DNA of 64,000 nucleotides. Source: Cephalotus follicularis (Eukaryota > Streptophyta > Magnoliopsida > Oxalidales > Cephalotaceae). Where the stretch lies: positions 146,945 to 210,944 of the forward strand of contig BDDD01001978.1 of NCBI GenBank assembly GCA_001972305.1, read 5' to 3'. This document shows positions 1 to 11,320 of the stretch, in pieces. The stretch's first letter is position 1; each line of letters starts with the position of its first letter. Both the position numbers and the translations under genes were made by a program. Under the pieces are notes generated by a model, which worked only from the letters and a program-made list of their open reading frames with translations, was not told where the DNA came from and did not search any database.

Positions 1-452
1 AATCTGGTGGAACCAAAACCCAAGCCTTATTTCTATAAAGAGCACCAAGCTCATCCTCCATAGCCTTCCTCCAACCAGCATGTTTAAAGGCAGCTTTGAC
101 AGATTTAGGTTCAGTAGGGATTGTAGTAGTATGAAGGGCATAACGTGGGTTAGTTTTAACAATTCCAATTTTACTACGAGTATTCATGGGATGTGATGGT
201 ACTTGTGAGCTTGTGTTTGTGGTCATGACTGACTCGGGTGATGTGTTGTGTGTTGAATGGGTTATTTGTGAAGGAGGAAGGGTCATAGGGTTCGCACTGG
301 TGATATTTGATTCGATTAGGATGTCTGAATGTGGCTGGACTAGGTCTTGGCTTTGATGTGTAGCTGAGGCTAGTTTGTTTTGAGCTTCTGGTGTGGGCTG
401 ATGTATGTTTAATGCAATAGTGGACTCGGTTGTATTTTGGACAGTTGATTGG
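1..452 (-). pseudogene. pol: Copia element C0: start of RT domain, running off the window
   Basis: Translating the minus strand from 452 to 1 gives an open Copia pol segment. It contains the linker motif HPMNTRSK followed by the conserved start of the Copia RT domain, around GWRKAMEDELGALYRNK and WVLVPPD. In this superfamily the segment joins integrase to reverse transcriptase, the enzyme that copies element RNA into DNA. The segment is cut at 452 by element A; its upstream continuation is at 9365-9754. The rest of RT and RNase H lie outside the window. No stop is seen in the part translated here, but the element is broken by several insertions, so I treat it as a relic. High confidence in Copia identity; lineage within Copia not assigned. 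Confidence 0.85.
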
Positions 453-599
453 TGTTAAGTATAAAAATATGTTATTTTTAAGGATTTATTTATTATGTTT
501 TTATGCTTGGAACAGACGACTTCAGTTGTGTTTTATTGATTTGCAAGTAAAAGAGAAAAATAGTAAAAGTGCATCAGAATTGACTAGTTTTTGCAGAAT

Positions 600-1235
600 T
601 TACATCAAAGCGTCGACGGGTTCTATCAAAGCGTCGACGCTTAGATGTAAAGCATTGACAATAGTTTGTAAGTGTCGACGCTTAGAGCTGCTCTGCACCA
701 GACTGCATGCTCTGCTCAATACGTATCTCATGCTTTGGTCTGATCACTTGTCAAGTCTGCTCGGCTAGTTTGCTCTAATACACTTCATGGTTTGGTCTGC
801 TATTAAACATTTCTTGCTCTGCTCTGCAAGTTTGCACCTCAAGTATGCTCTACAAGTCTTTTATGGTCTGATCAATATGCTTGTCTGATATTCTTTTACT
901 CTGCTGCTCTGCAATGTTGTGATTTGCAGTGTTATGCTCTGCATTGATGTATGAAGTTAGTCTGAAATTGTGCAAAGCGTCGACGCCTTCAAAGAAAGCG
1001 TCAGCGCTTAATGACCAAAACACCAGCGGTTAAGAGGAAAATGTTAGGGCTTTGGTACAAAGAGTACAACAATTGTATGATACATTTTAAGCGGCGACGC
1101 TTTCAAGGAAAGCGTCAGCGCTTTATCCAAACCGCCAACATCATATACAAAGCATCAGCAGTTAAGAGTGAAGACTGAATGAAGTGCACCAACCGTTGAC
1201 GCTTATATCTATACCGTCGACGCTTTGGCCGCTGA
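600..1235. repeat. GCGTCGACGC-type palindrome arrays in the element A LTR
   Basis: Two groups (about 600-700 and 970-1235) of units such as AAAGCGTCGACGCTT and AAGCGTCAGCGCTT, separated by unrelated spacers. The 3' LTR has the matching groups at about 7920-8000 and 8295-8515. They lie upstream of the TATA box. Confidence 0.8.
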
Positions 1236-1350
1236 AACGCTAAATCAATTGCACTTGGCTCAGGCGACAAATTATGGAAATTTTTTAGAGTTTTTATTGG
1301 TTTGTAATATTAGAATTTAAGTAGGATTTTTTTTCCTTTTCTATTTCATT

Positions 1351-1373
1351 ACACGTGATTGTAAGTATAAAAC
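1351..1373 (+). promoter_or_regulatory. Element A LTR promoter: TATA box with G-box-like site
   Basis: TATAAAAC at 1366-1373 lies a few bases after ACACGTGA (1351-1358). The 3' LTR keeps a TATAAAAG box at the same place (about 8650). RNA start would be expected some 30 bp downstream, so the palindrome arrays are in U3. Inferred from sequence only. Confidence 0.6.
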
Positions 1374-2083
1374 GGGGAAGAACCGTAGTCGTGTGTGTGG
1401 CCTCTCTTTCTTCCAGTTAGTTTTATTCTTTCAATGTTTTCTAGCAAACTTTCTTAGGTTTTTGGGGTTAGAACAACACCTAGATGTACTGAGAAACTCT
1501 ATCAATAAAAATCCCTGAACCTTTGATTTGTTCTTCAATTTTCTGACTTCAAACACACTTTGTATGTTTGATTAAAATCCATATACACTTTGTCTGTCAA
1601 CAAGAATATTGTTGAATGAATGGTGCCTGCATGAAATCATTGGATGTCTACTCATACGGTTTGTCACGACGAACACACTCCGTATCGACCTAGCACTGCC
1701 TACTCATATGGTTTGTCATCACTATCACACTCCGTATCGACCTAGAAACTGTTGATTACCAAGGTTTGAACATTCAAAGTAAGTGAGTTCTCAATATAAT
1801 GTATGGTTAGTTTCTATACCCTAAAACCGATTTTTATCTTACATATTTTATTCAGTATATTTCTTGTTTTGTCAATTAAATAATCTTTGTATGCTTTAAT
1901 TTGTGCTACAGTAATATCCCTTCAAGATTGCATACTTCGCCTAGGTTGATAAATTAAAATTAGTTTAATCTTGTTTCCTAGTGTTTGACCCGTTACTGTA
2001 CAACCATGCACTTGCGGTATAAATTTAATTCTTCAATCAAGTTTTTATCACCCTTTGTTGGGGATAATCAAACATTTAGACAA

Positions 2084-2106
2084 GTTTTTGGCACTGTTAC
2101 CGAGGA
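2084..2106 (+). promoter_or_regulatory. Primer binding site of element A (tRNA-Asp type, eroded)
   Basis: TGGCACTGTTACCGAGGA at 2089-2106 follows the LTR end directly. Athila-type elements usually carry TGGCGCCGTTGCCGGGGA here; the differences are transitions. This is where the tRNA primes minus-strand DNA synthesis. Confidence 0.75.
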
Positions 2107-2503
2107 AACAACATTTTAAATTAGTTTTAATTTACTCATCTGATTCGTAGTATTTCTAACAAAATCTAACTTAGTTAAAATTAGGTTCTCTGCATAAGAT
2201 TAAAAAAAAAAAATATCATTCTCTGCCTTAGCGTTCTCTGGTCTGACTAGCGGCTGCATACGTTTTAATTAATTAGGTTCTCCGGTCTGCTTTAAACAAG
2301 TGGTCTGGTCTGGCTAACACGTTCTATGCTTTAGCAAGTGGTCTGGTCTGGCTTAGTAGTGGTTTGCCTTAAACGAGTGGTCTTCGTTAGTACCTTCTCT
2401 GCGTTAGTTACCTGCTTTCACTCGTGGTTTGACTTTTTTTATAACTGACTGGGTACGTGGCCCAAATAATCGTTTAGAGAGAATTAATCAACAACAAGCA
2501 CCC

Positions 2504-3992
2504 ATGGAGGACGAACAACCCATCCAAACCCTAAGCGATAAATTATACCTTGCAAGGACAGCACAATCATCCTGTATCTAGTTGCCTGCACCTTAGGGTA
2601 ACAACTTCGAGTTGAAATCCCAGTTCATTAGCATGTTCCATCACTTTCATGGGCTATCTAATGAGGATGCATATTCGAGGAGGTATGTGCCCTCATGAAA
2701 CTCCAGCAACTTTCTGATGATGCTATCAAGTTGAGATTTATCAACTTTTCTATCAAAGATGGAGCTAAGAAGTGCTGTCCACTGATTCCATCTCTACATG
2801 GGATCAGTTCACAGTGTTGTTCTTGATGAAATTCTTTCCTCTCCATAAAACCAATAAGTTTAGGAATGACATTCTCCAGTTTCGTCAAAAACCTAACGAA
2901 TCATTCTCTAGGTGTATGGAAAGATTCAAAGACCTCCTCTTAGAGTGTCCTCATCATGGTTTAAACACTTGACATTTATTCCAAATCATCTATGAAGGCA
3001 CTGATTACCAGACCAAGCAATTGGTTGAGTCGATGTGCCCTGATGGGTTCACCTCGTACAGTGATGAAAATGAGGCTTGGAATTTCCTGCTAGATTTGGG
3101 TGAGCGAACTAGGGAGTGGGAGTCCACTAAGGTAACGGAGAGAACTCTGCCCAGTAAGGGGTATGTTATTAAAGGAACAGTGGCTAAGGAGGCACAGTTA
3201 GACAACCTCCTCAAGAGATTAGAGTCGATAGTTTCTAGAGAACCTGCACAAGTGAGTCATGTCGAGCAGAGCACCCCCATATGTTCTTGGTGCGCGTCAC
3301 CGAGCCATGTTATGGAAGAATGTCCAAATTACTTTGAAAATTATTATCCTCCTGAGAATGTATCTGCTATGAATCAATACAACCCGTATAGTAACACTTA
3401 CAATCTGGGTTGGAGAAATCATCCAAACTTCTCATGGAGTTAAGGGCATAACCCGAGAGGACCTTCGAACTTCTCTTGGCAAACTTCCAACTTCTCTGCC
3501 CAACTTTCAAACTTCTCTGGCTAGTTTGAGTCCCAGTAGACCTCAAAAAGATTTCCTCAGTTTTCTAATAACTTCCGACCGTTCTTCCCACAACAATTCC
3601 AAAACCAACAACCACCTGGAATGTTGAACCAGCCAGTAGATGCCTCTTGGATTTCTTCTTTGGAAAAGAATATGGATCTTCTCATGAGCACTATGATGAC
3701 TAGTCAACATAACATAGAGAAGCAAATCTCTCAGCTAGCATCTACTACGCATGAGCGGGAGAAGAGGAAGATGCCTAGCCAACCCGACCCGAATCCTAGG
3801 GCTGCTCTGACATCTAATCCACATGGCTCTTCTTCCTCTGGGCCATCACAACATATAAATTCCATCTATGCCCTGAGGAGTGGATGTGAGTATCAACCAC
3901 CGGATCAGATAGAAAATTCAAGCGAGCAGTTGGGGGATTCCTCTGTGCACACAGACGAATTAAGTAAGCAGTTGGTTGAGTCCTCTACATAA
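2504..3992 (+). pseudogene. gag: Element A gag relic
   Basis: Gag is the capsid/nucleocapsid protein that packages element RNA. The likely start is ATG at 2504 (MEDEQP...). Conserved capsid words can be read in pieces: FELKSQFISMFHHFHGL near 2600, then STWDQFTVLFLMKFFP and MERFKDLLLECPHH in 2772-2972. A separate open piece at 3021-3443 ends in a CCHC zinc knuckle, CSWCASPSHVMEEC. A third piece (3621-3992) carries a basic, Ser/Pro-rich tail. The pieces are in different frames with stops between them, so the gene is dead. Domain order fits Athila-type gag. Confidence 0.75.
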
Positions 3993-4010
3993 GGAAATTT
4001 AAGGGAACAG

Positions 4011-4718
4011 TTGGTTGACTCCTCTGCGCGATCAAAAAATTTAAATTCACATGAGGAATCTAGGGAAGAGCAAGAGGAAGAGAATAAGGAACAAATAGTA
4101 GCAATACTCAATCGAACATATGTTCCCAAAGTTCCCTTCCCATTGAGATTGCAGAAAAATAAGAAATTTCCAACCATGGAAAATATCATAGAAACGTTTA
4201 AGCAAGTCCAAATCAACCTTCCATTGCTGGACGCAATTGCTCAAATACCGTCTTATGCAAAAGTCCTCAAATACTTATGCACCCAAAAGAGGGTTATTCA
4301 GACTCCAAAAAGTGCTTCCTTGGCAGCCAATGTCAGTGCTATCCTTACGCAACCCATGGTACAAAAGTATAAAGACCATGGCTGCCTGACAATCTCTTGT
4401 GTCATCGGCAATACCAAAATTGAACATTCTCTCATCGATTTAGGGGCAAGTGTGAATTTGTTGCCATCGTTGGTTTATGAGAAGCTTGGTTTAGGAGAGT
4501 TGCATCCGACTAGTATGACTTTGCAACTAGTGGATAGGTCTGTGAAAGTGCCGAGAGGAAAAATTGAGGATGTTCTAATTAAGATCGGTGAGTTTTTCTT
4601 TCCTGTCTACTTTGTCGTTTCAGATACTCATCCGGTGAATAATATCAACGATCAAATCCCAGTTATCCTTGGTAGACCATATTTGGCGACTAGTAATGCT
4701 TTGATTGAGCTTTGGTAA
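4011..4718 (+). pseudogene. pol: Element A aspartic protease (Athila type)
   Basis: A 235-residue open frame. About the first 60 residues are charged linker (EESREEQEEENKEQ). The protease core reads HSLIDLGASVNLLPSLVYEK, then LGELHPTSMTLQLVDRSVKVPRG, then VILGRPYLATSNA. This enzyme cuts the Gag-Pol polyprotein. DLG in place of DTG/DSG at the active site is common in Athila and Ogre relatives, so it is not by itself an inactivating change. The frame stops at 4718 within what should be a continuous pro-RT frame; reading continues one frame over from 4705, indicating a small indel. Confidence 0.85.
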
Positions 4719-5310
4719 GACGTCAGTGGACTTTAACATCTTCTATTTGGGAAAGCATCCAGCTAACTTTGATGAAATCAACTCGATACATTCAATTCCG
4801 GACACCATTGATTCGTACTTTGACATTGATTTTGATAGAAACTTCAGTGAGTGTATGAGGGAATTAGAGAATGTGGAAGCTACCCAAAAGGAGATTTTGA
4901 AGTGGCTAGACAATGGGATCATTTGTCCCATTTTGGATAGTCAATGGGATCATTTATCCCATTTCACTCATAAACTTGCCACACCTTACCATCCTCAAAC
5001 AAGGTTTTTCCTTACTAAGGTCCAAACAGGATGGAGGGTGTGTATCCTCATTGATCAAATGGTTAACTGGCTGGCTGGCCACGACTATTACGAATTTCTT
5101 GATGGATTTTATTGGCTGAGATCCCGTTGGGATGATCTTTATATTGTTAAAACTGTTTTCTCACATGGTGTTTTTGAGATTGTTAAGCCAGATACTGAAG
5201 AAGCATTCAATGTGTACTGGCAGTGGTTGAAGAAGTTTCTAGAGTTTCCAGTTGCACCAGTGGAAGAGGCCATGGACCTTCATGAGCCTATTTATTCAGA
5301 GTCTACATGA
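4705..5310 (+). pseudogene. pol: Element A: RT start fused to integrase C-terminus (internal deletion)
   Basis: The 201-residue frame begins with the pro-RT linker (MSFGKTSVDFNIF). Next come pieces of the first RT blocks: KEILKWLDNGIICPI, then TGWRVC, then IDQMVNWLAGHDYYEFLDGF. It then passes straight to WLRSRWDD and IVKTVFSHGVFEI, which match the region after the integrase core of Athila-type elements. The RT palm with YxDD, RNase H and the integrase core are all absent. The join is near 5110. A clean internal deletion kept the reading frame, which is a typical way for a non-autonomous derivative to arise. No function is expected from this protein. Confidence 0.75.
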
Positions 5311-5468
5311 TCATATTTGGTAAATCTCATCCCTATTGTTCTTTTATTTTTTGCATTGTTTCACATATATTTCTTGATCATTCATTGTTATTTCTGTAGT
5401 AGATTTTTAGTGCATTGTGGACAATGCAAAGTTTAAGTATGGGGGTGTTTAGTACCAAAGTTCATTTT

Positions 5469-6750
5469 TGTTGACATTTATATGTTACAATCCTTGTTTT
5501 GATGATAACAAAACACCTAACATGCGTGTTTGTTGTAAAGGAATCATTAACTAAGTTACTTACTGTGTAAGAAAGCTTATAAATGCATATTAGTATTTCT
5601 GGCGTCAATGTTTATGTTTTAGGCGTCAACGTTCTGGGAATGAATACGCGTTCTGGGCTTGAAAAGATGATTCTCATCAACATCATTCACTATCAGCGTC
5701 AACGTGCTGGGAAATTATGATTTTTGTCAATGCCTTGTGGAAGATGTCAACGTCAATGGCTTGGACATCAACGCAGAAAACAAGTGCCGTCAACACCTTG
5801 TATATAGACGTCAACGACATATCAAGACGTCAACGCAAATGGTGCACATTTCAGACAGTGAGTTTGGACGTTAACGCGAAGATATTATGGAGTCAACTCA
5901 AATGATATAAGCGTCAACGCCATGGATGCGCATCAACGTGAATAAAAGTGAAGCTGAAGAAAAGCTTGAAGTGTTAATGCAAAGAACCACATGAGTCAAC
6001 GCATAAGGGGATAGACGTCAACGCCATTCGTATACGTCAACTCCAATGACAACTAAACATATAATCTGCAAAATTTGAAGGTGCTGAAATGGTGATCCTT
6101 TCCCTGAATAGCTCCAACGGCTCTCTGATCACTCCCTGAACTCTAGCAAGGGCTATTTTTTTCTGAAGGCTATAAAAAGAGGCTTAATCCATGAAGAAAT
6201 CATCAAGCAAAAGAAGAGCAAGCCAAATAACAAAGAAAAGCATTATAGTCTCAATATTTTCTCAAAGAGTTCTTGAGCTATCTTCAAGTCTTTCTTTTTA
6301 CTGTTATATCAACCTTTTGTAGAGGTTACATATAAACAACAAATAGTTCACATTCTTGTTGTATACCCAAGGTCGTTAGTATCTTTCTCAAAGTTAGGAT
6401 TTAGCTTTAAAATCCTAGCTAGAATTTAGCTCACAAAAATTCAAGTTAGGATTGACCTTGTAAAAATCCAGAGTTACTGTTTGTGATCGGGGAATTACAT
6501 TCTAGTGGAACCTCAAGCGCGGCTTGGGAGAGTGGACGTAGGCACGGTTTGTCGAACCACTATAAAACTTGTTTGCACTTTCTATCTCTTACTCTTTTAA
6601 TTATTTGCAAGTTATATTATTGTTTATAATTGTTTAGAGTATCTTGGTTCATTGTTTGTTTGCAATGGTTAAAGTTTAAAAAAAAAAGGGAGTGGTTATT
6701 TTCAGTATAACCAATTCACCCCCCCTCTTGGTTGCTTTTGTGGTCTATCA
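5469..6750 (+). mobile_element. S1: solo Copia-type LTR inside element A
   Basis: The 1282-bp unit starts TGTTGACATTTATATG and ends GGTCTATCA, flanked by a perfect TSD ATTTT (5464-5468 and 6751-6755). Its 3' end (CACCCCCCCTCTTGGTTGC) is the style that precedes ATTGGTATCAGAGC in many plant Copia elements; here no primer site or coding region follows, so this is a solo LTR. A TATA box (TATAAAAA, 6171-6178) lies downstream of an array of GCGTCAACG-type units. A minus-strand relative of the same LTR family is at 63373-63843. Confidence 0.85.
5590..6060. repeat. GCGTCAACG-type array in solo LTR S1
   Basis: About twenty units such as GGCGTCAACG, GACGTCAACG and GCGTCAACGCCAT. Most have GTCAAC where other families have GTCGAC, as expected if the CpG was lost by deamination. 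It ends about 110 bp upstream of the TATA box. Confidence 0.75.
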
Positions 6751-7770
6751 ATTTTAATTTTGAAAGTAGGAGTAAATGTTGATGTACTTAGGGATAATAG
6801 AAACCCCATAGGAGAAATAATAAAAATTTTGTTTTCAAGGAAAAGAAAAGGAATGCATCTCAAAATAGGAGTTATAGAAAAGAAAAGATCATCGAAACGA
6901 GACCGATCTTGTGTGTCTTCAAAGTTTTATAGATCTTAGTAAGGAGGAGGACAAATAATTGATGTTCTTGCATATAAAAAAAAAGAGAAAAAAACATATC
7001 CATTTTACCTTTTTGAATTCAGTCTTGGTCTGTAGCCTATTTGATTCGAGTAAGTAAGCCTTATGGTGTTCTACACCTAGTTCCTTAAAGCTAACTGGCT
7101 TGAGAGTAACTAGTCCAAAACTCGTTACACGGTCTTATAGAAAGCTTAAGAGACTAATACATTGCACGAATTTAAGTTGGTAAAATTTTCATTGATCTCA
7201 TGTGAAAATTATTGTAAAATCTAAAGCTACTTAGTAATTTAGGTGACTGGTGTATGCTTCATCCATGTCATTCAAACCAATAGAGTGGAGGAATGAGTTC
7301 AATGATTAAAAAGGAAAAGAAGAAGAAAAGAAGAAAAATTAGTGCTAAAGTTTTTTGTCTTACTCCAAAGTAGGATCTTTTGTAATTGAGAATTCATATC
7401 TTGATCGAAAAACAGTGTGGATAACAGATAATATAGTAAAGCTCCATAATTGAGATGTGTTATGATTCTGGAACTTGGAGCAAGATAATAAAATTCAAGA
7501 ATGGTGGTTGCCTAAATTTTTTTAAGTGGAGATACATTTTACCTATTAACAAAGTAATGATGAACCAAATTTTGTGTGTTTATTCTCTGAAAATACTCAC
7601 GAGACACAACTCATCCACTAGGAAAATTTAGGGGTTTAAAGGCTTATTGCATATTCTAAATGCAATCGTGATTTCTACGAAAGTGAGTTATGGTTTTTGT
7701 TTTGTTTTTATTGTTTTAGTTTTTCGTTTCATTTGCTTGAGGACAAGCAAGGTCTAAATATGAGGGTATT

Positions 7771-9359
7771 TGTTAAGCATAAAAATATGTTATTTTTAAG
7801 GATTTATTTATTATGTTTTTATGTTTAGAACAGACTACTTCGGTTGTGTTTTATTGATTTGCAGGTAAAAGTGCAAAATATTAAAAGTGCATCAAAGTTG
7901 ACTAGTTTCTACAGAATTTTCATCAAAGCGTCGACGGGTTCTATCAAAACGTCGACGCTTAGATGTAAAGCACTGACGGTAGTTTGTAAGCGTCGACGCT
8001 TAGAGTTGCTCTGCACCAGACTACATGCTCTGCTCAATATGTTATCTCATGCTCTGGTCTGATCACTTGTCAAGTCTGCTCGGTTAGTCTGCTATGATGC
8101 ACTTCATGGTCTGGTCCGCTATCAAACATTTCATGCTTTGCTCTGCAAGTTTGCACCTCAAGTCTGCTCTACAAGTCTGCTCTGGTCTGATCAATATGCT
8201 TGTCTGATATTCTTTTAGATTGCTGCTCTGCAATGTTGTGATTTACAGTGTTATGTTCTGCATTGATGTATGAAGGTAGTCTGAAATTGTGTAAAGCGTC
8301 GACGCCTTCAAAGAAAGCGTCAGCGCTTAATGACCAAAACGCCAGCGGTTAAGAGGAAAATGTAAACGCTTTGGTACAGAGAGTACAACAATTGTATGAT
8401 ACATTTTAAGCGGCGATCGCCAACATAATATACAAAGCATCAGTGGTTAAGAGTGAAGACTGAACAAAGCGCACCAACGTCGACGCTTATATCTATACCG
8501 TCGACGCTTTGGGCGCTGAAATGCTAAATCAATTGCACATGGCTCAGGCGACAAATTATGGAAATTTTTTAGAGTTTTTATTGGCTTGTAATATTAGAAT
8601 TTAAGTAATATTTTATTTCCTTTTCTATTTCATTACATGTGATTGTAAGTATAAAAGGGGGAAGAACTGTGTGTGTGGCCTCTCTTTCTTCCAATTAGTT
8701 TTATTCTTTCAATGTTTTCTAGCAAACTTTCTTAGGTTTTTGGGGTTAGAACAAAACCTAGATGTATTGAGAAAATCTATCAATAAAAATCCTTGACCCT
8801 TTGATTTGTTCTTCAATATTCTGACTTCAAACACACTTTGTATGTCTGATTAAAATCCATACACACTTTGTCTGTGAACAAGAATCTTGTTGAATGAATG
8901 GTGTCTACACGAAATCATTGGATGTCTACTCATACAGTTTGTCACGACGAACATACTCCATATCGACCTAGCACTGCCTACTCATACAATTTGTCATCAC
9001 TGTCACACTCCGTATCGACCTAGCAACTGTTGATTACCAAGGTTTGAACATTCAAAGTAAGTGAGTTCTCAATATAATCTATGGTTAGTTTCTATACCCT
9101 AAAACTAATTTTATCTTACATATTTTATTCAGTATATTTCTTGTTTTGTCAATTAAATAATCTTTGCATACTTTAATTTCTGCTAGAGTAATATCCCTTG
9201 AAGATTGCATACTTCGCCTAGGTTGATAAATTAAAATTAGTTTAATCTTGTTTCATTGTGTTAGACCCGTTACTACACAATCGTGCACTTGCGGTATAAA
9301 TTTAATTCTTCAATCAAGTTTTTATCACCCTTTGCTGGGGATAATAAAACATTCAGACA
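7771..9359 (+). repeat. 3' LTR of element A
   Basis: Starts TGTTAAGCATAAAAATATG after the purine tract and ends ATTCAGACA, followed by TSD ATTCG. It carries the same features as the 5' LTR: arrays at about 7920-8000 and 8295-8515, a TATA box near 8650 and the 52-bp tandem duplication near 8930-9030. Confidence 0.9.
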
Positions 9360-9364
9360 ATTCG

Positions 9365-9754
9365 TCAGATGGGGCTAGTTCAGTTGTTGTGGGATGCAAT
9401 GATATATGCTAGACTAAAAGCTCGGCCTGCTCTTGATTTTGGTTAATGAGATGGTTCTGCTGATCTGTAGATTGTTGAGTCAATATTGTCACCATAGTAC
9501 TGGTTGCTGCCCCTGGGTTAGAATTCATATTTTGTTCATACTCCTGATATGTACTACGAATTCCAATGTCTACTTTAACAATCTTTGGTGATGTTAGTAG
9601 ACGAAAACAAGACTCATTAAAAATAACATGCCTTGAGATATAAACTATACCAGTAGAATAATGTAAACACCTATACCCCTTGTATTTATCACTGTAGCCC
9701 CAAAATATGCATGACAGAGAATGAGGATCAAACTTATTTGCTGCATGTACCCGT
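9365..9754 (-). pseudogene. pol: Copia element C0: C-terminal part of integrase and linker
   Basis: The minus strand reads VHAANKFDPHSLSC, IFWGYSDKYKGYRCLH and YISRHVIFNES, the conserved block after the Copia integrase core. A Gln/Asn-rich linker follows and runs into a stop near 9410, so it is decayed. Element C1 interrupts it at 9755; the upstream half resumes at 43712 and joins in frame when one TSD copy is removed. Element A interrupts it at 9360, and the continuation is 452-1. Confidence 0.85.
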
Positions 9755-10743
9755 TGTTAGAGAGAGTGTGACCCGTTAAGCCACTAGGTGGTTGGATGTA
9801 CTTGTACTCTGCTCATATTATATACAGTCTTGTTCTATCCATGTTACATTGTGCAAATTATATTTTATCATTGGCATAACTATATATGTTTTATCACATA
9901 ATCGAAGCATGTCATTGCTTACATATATGGTGCCCTGTCACATTAAAGGGTCAGTTGTCGAGCCAAGGGCTATGAGAGCGACTTCCTTATTCCCTGTGAC
10001 TAAACTGTTCCAAGTCATAGGTTCACTTACTTAGGGCATTTGTGAACTGGATAGACTTGCCGTGTTGTGCTTGCTCTCGCGAATGGGAGGGTGGAGTATC
10101 TCATTGCTACTTGGGTTGAACCCTAAAGCTAATGCGGGGTGCGTGCTGGGAGCATGTACACTGAACTTGACCCACCGTGGGAATTCTATTTGGATGGTCA
10201 CATATCCCGTATCAGTAGAGTTTCCCATCTGAGACAGTAGTGTATAGACTCTATGAGTCTAGCAAGTTCTTGATGGACTTGTCTGATCCTTAGACCTGAG
10301 CGGCTACTGTACATTGCATAGAAACTGTCTGACTTTGATTTCTGCCCTGCATAGTTCTTTCACGGGATTGGTAAACAGGTAGCTTGTCACACCCCATTTC
10401 ATTGACAACATAAAGGTCATGGCAATTTAACATAAATATTCAGCTTTTGCAAATACAGTAAAATTAAAACTTTAAATACCATTAACATCTTGCGGAAGCA
10501 TTTACTAATAAGATGAAAGTAAAACCGAACCATACGTCCCATACCACATGATTCCAATATTTAATATTATTAAGTCATTGTCAACCGCCCACAAACGGAG
10601 CATGATCAAAGTCGATTAACATCATTAGTATAGTAATCCGAAATAAAACATGTTTTGATACATTGTTTTAACATTTATTTAAGTAAATAAACTCCATCTC
10701 CCCTCTGATTCGACCGCGCACGGTCGATATCCAAGTCACTGCA

Positions 10744-10790
10744 TCAATCTGTAATAGTAGGGGGTTAGCCTTTGTCCTCACTCGGCTAAG
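10744..10790 (-). promoter_or_regulatory. Conserved acceptor-like module in L1
   Basis: The minus strand reads CTTAGCCGAGTGAGGACAAA, then GGCTAACCCCCTAC, then TATTACAG/ATTGATG. The same module occurs in L3, E1, the G2 LTR, L4 and the 60117 LTR. CTAAC could serve as branch point, followed by a pyrimidine-rich run and CAG. Confidence 0.55.
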
Positions 10791-10988
10791 ATATAAGTGT
10801 AATTTAGGGTCAATGATAAGGAATGTCATGTAATGAATGCATTCGTGATGCAATACATAGTATATCACAATACATACATATTGTGATGACCCAAATTCCA
10901 TGAAAGATATTATGATTGTTATTATGTATTTTGGCATATAGTTTAAGGGACCCGTAGTATGACCCTATGCTCGGGGAGTACGGGGGTT

Positions 10989-11059
10989 CCGCTCCCCGGT
11001 GAGCGGACGGGGGGTCCCGCTGCCCGGACAGCGGGCGGGGGTTCAGGGGGCAGCGCCCC
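10989..11059 (+). repeat. Three consecutive GC-rich hairpins
   Basis: Perfect inverted repeats: CCGCTC-cccggt-GAGCGG (10989-11006), CCCGCTG-cccgga-CAGCGGG (11016-11035) and GGGGC-agc-GCCCC (11047-11059). They are embedded in G-runs within otherwise AT-rich DNA. The first two share a CCCGG loop. Confidence 0.7.
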
Positions 11060-11099
11060 TAGAAGAAATTTTTTTAGCTAAATGTTGGGAAAGAAAACT

Positions 11100-11320
11100 G
11101 TCCCAAAGCGCCGACGCTTTGTCATTAACGGTCGACGCTTAAAATGTAAAAGTCGACGCTTCGAGATAAAATGCGTCAGTTGACTTGGAAGACGACTTAA
11201 AGCGTCGACGCTTTGTAGTAAAGCGTCAGCGCTTTAGTCGGGATAGAGGTGAAAAACGCAGGAAAAGGCTGTGACGGTCGACGCTTGAAGGTAAAGGGTC
11301 GACGCTTTGCTCTGTGTCAG
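11100..11320. repeat. GCGTCGACGC-type array
   Basis: About nine units such as AAAGCGTCGACGCTTTG, GGTCGACGCTT and AAAGCGTCAGCGCTTTA with variable spacers. The array lies about 210-430 bp upstream of the TATA box at 11533. Confidence 0.8.

Larger units (their letters stand above)
453..2082 (+). repeat. 5' LTR of element A
   Basis: This 1630-bp LTR starts TGTTAAGTATAAAAATATG and ends ...TTTAGACA just before the primer binding site. The 3' copy at 7771-9359 aligns along its whole length; one difference is a short AAGCGTCAGCG-containing piece near 1100 that is absent from the 3' copy. It holds GTCGAC-core repeats (600-700 and 970-1235), a TATA box at 1366, an AATAAA signal at 1504-1509, and a 52-bp imperfect tandem duplication (1648-1699 and 1700-1751) with the shared words CTACTCATA and ACACTCCGTATCGACCTAG. 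Confidence 0.9.
5311..7770 (+). other. Element A 3' noncoding part with two purine-rich tracts
   Basis: No coding frame of note. After removing the S1 insertion (5469-6750) about 1.2 kb remains. A purine/G-rich run AAGTATGGGGGTGTT at about 5435 and a similar one (AAATATGAGGGTATT) just before the 3' LTR at 7771 share the context GACAA(T/G)CAA.GT.TAA. The one at the LTR is the likely plus-strand primer; the first looks like an internal copy. No env-like frame was recognised. Confidence 0.5.
453..9359 (+). mobile_element. Element A: internally deleted Athila-like Ty3/gypsy retrotransposon
   Basis: Two direct LTRs (453-2082 and 7771-9359) bound this unit. They begin TGTTAAG and end GACA. The flanking 5-bp TSDs are ATTGG (448-452) and ATTCG (9360-9364), differing at one base. 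The primer binding site resembles the tRNA-Asp type used by Athila elements. Inside are a broken gag with one zinc knuckle, an Athila-type protease and a short ORF in which RT is joined to the C-terminus of integrase, so most of pol is missing. A solo Copia LTR (5469-6750) sits in the 3' part. The element interrupts Copia C0 between integrase and RT. It could only have moved with proteins supplied by a relative. Confidence 0.88.

Noticed and set aside
9792-10034. 80-residue frame in the C1 5' LTR, repeated at 41632-41898
   Set aside because: It is repeated because the LTR is repeated. U3 sequence without domain; not called as a gene.
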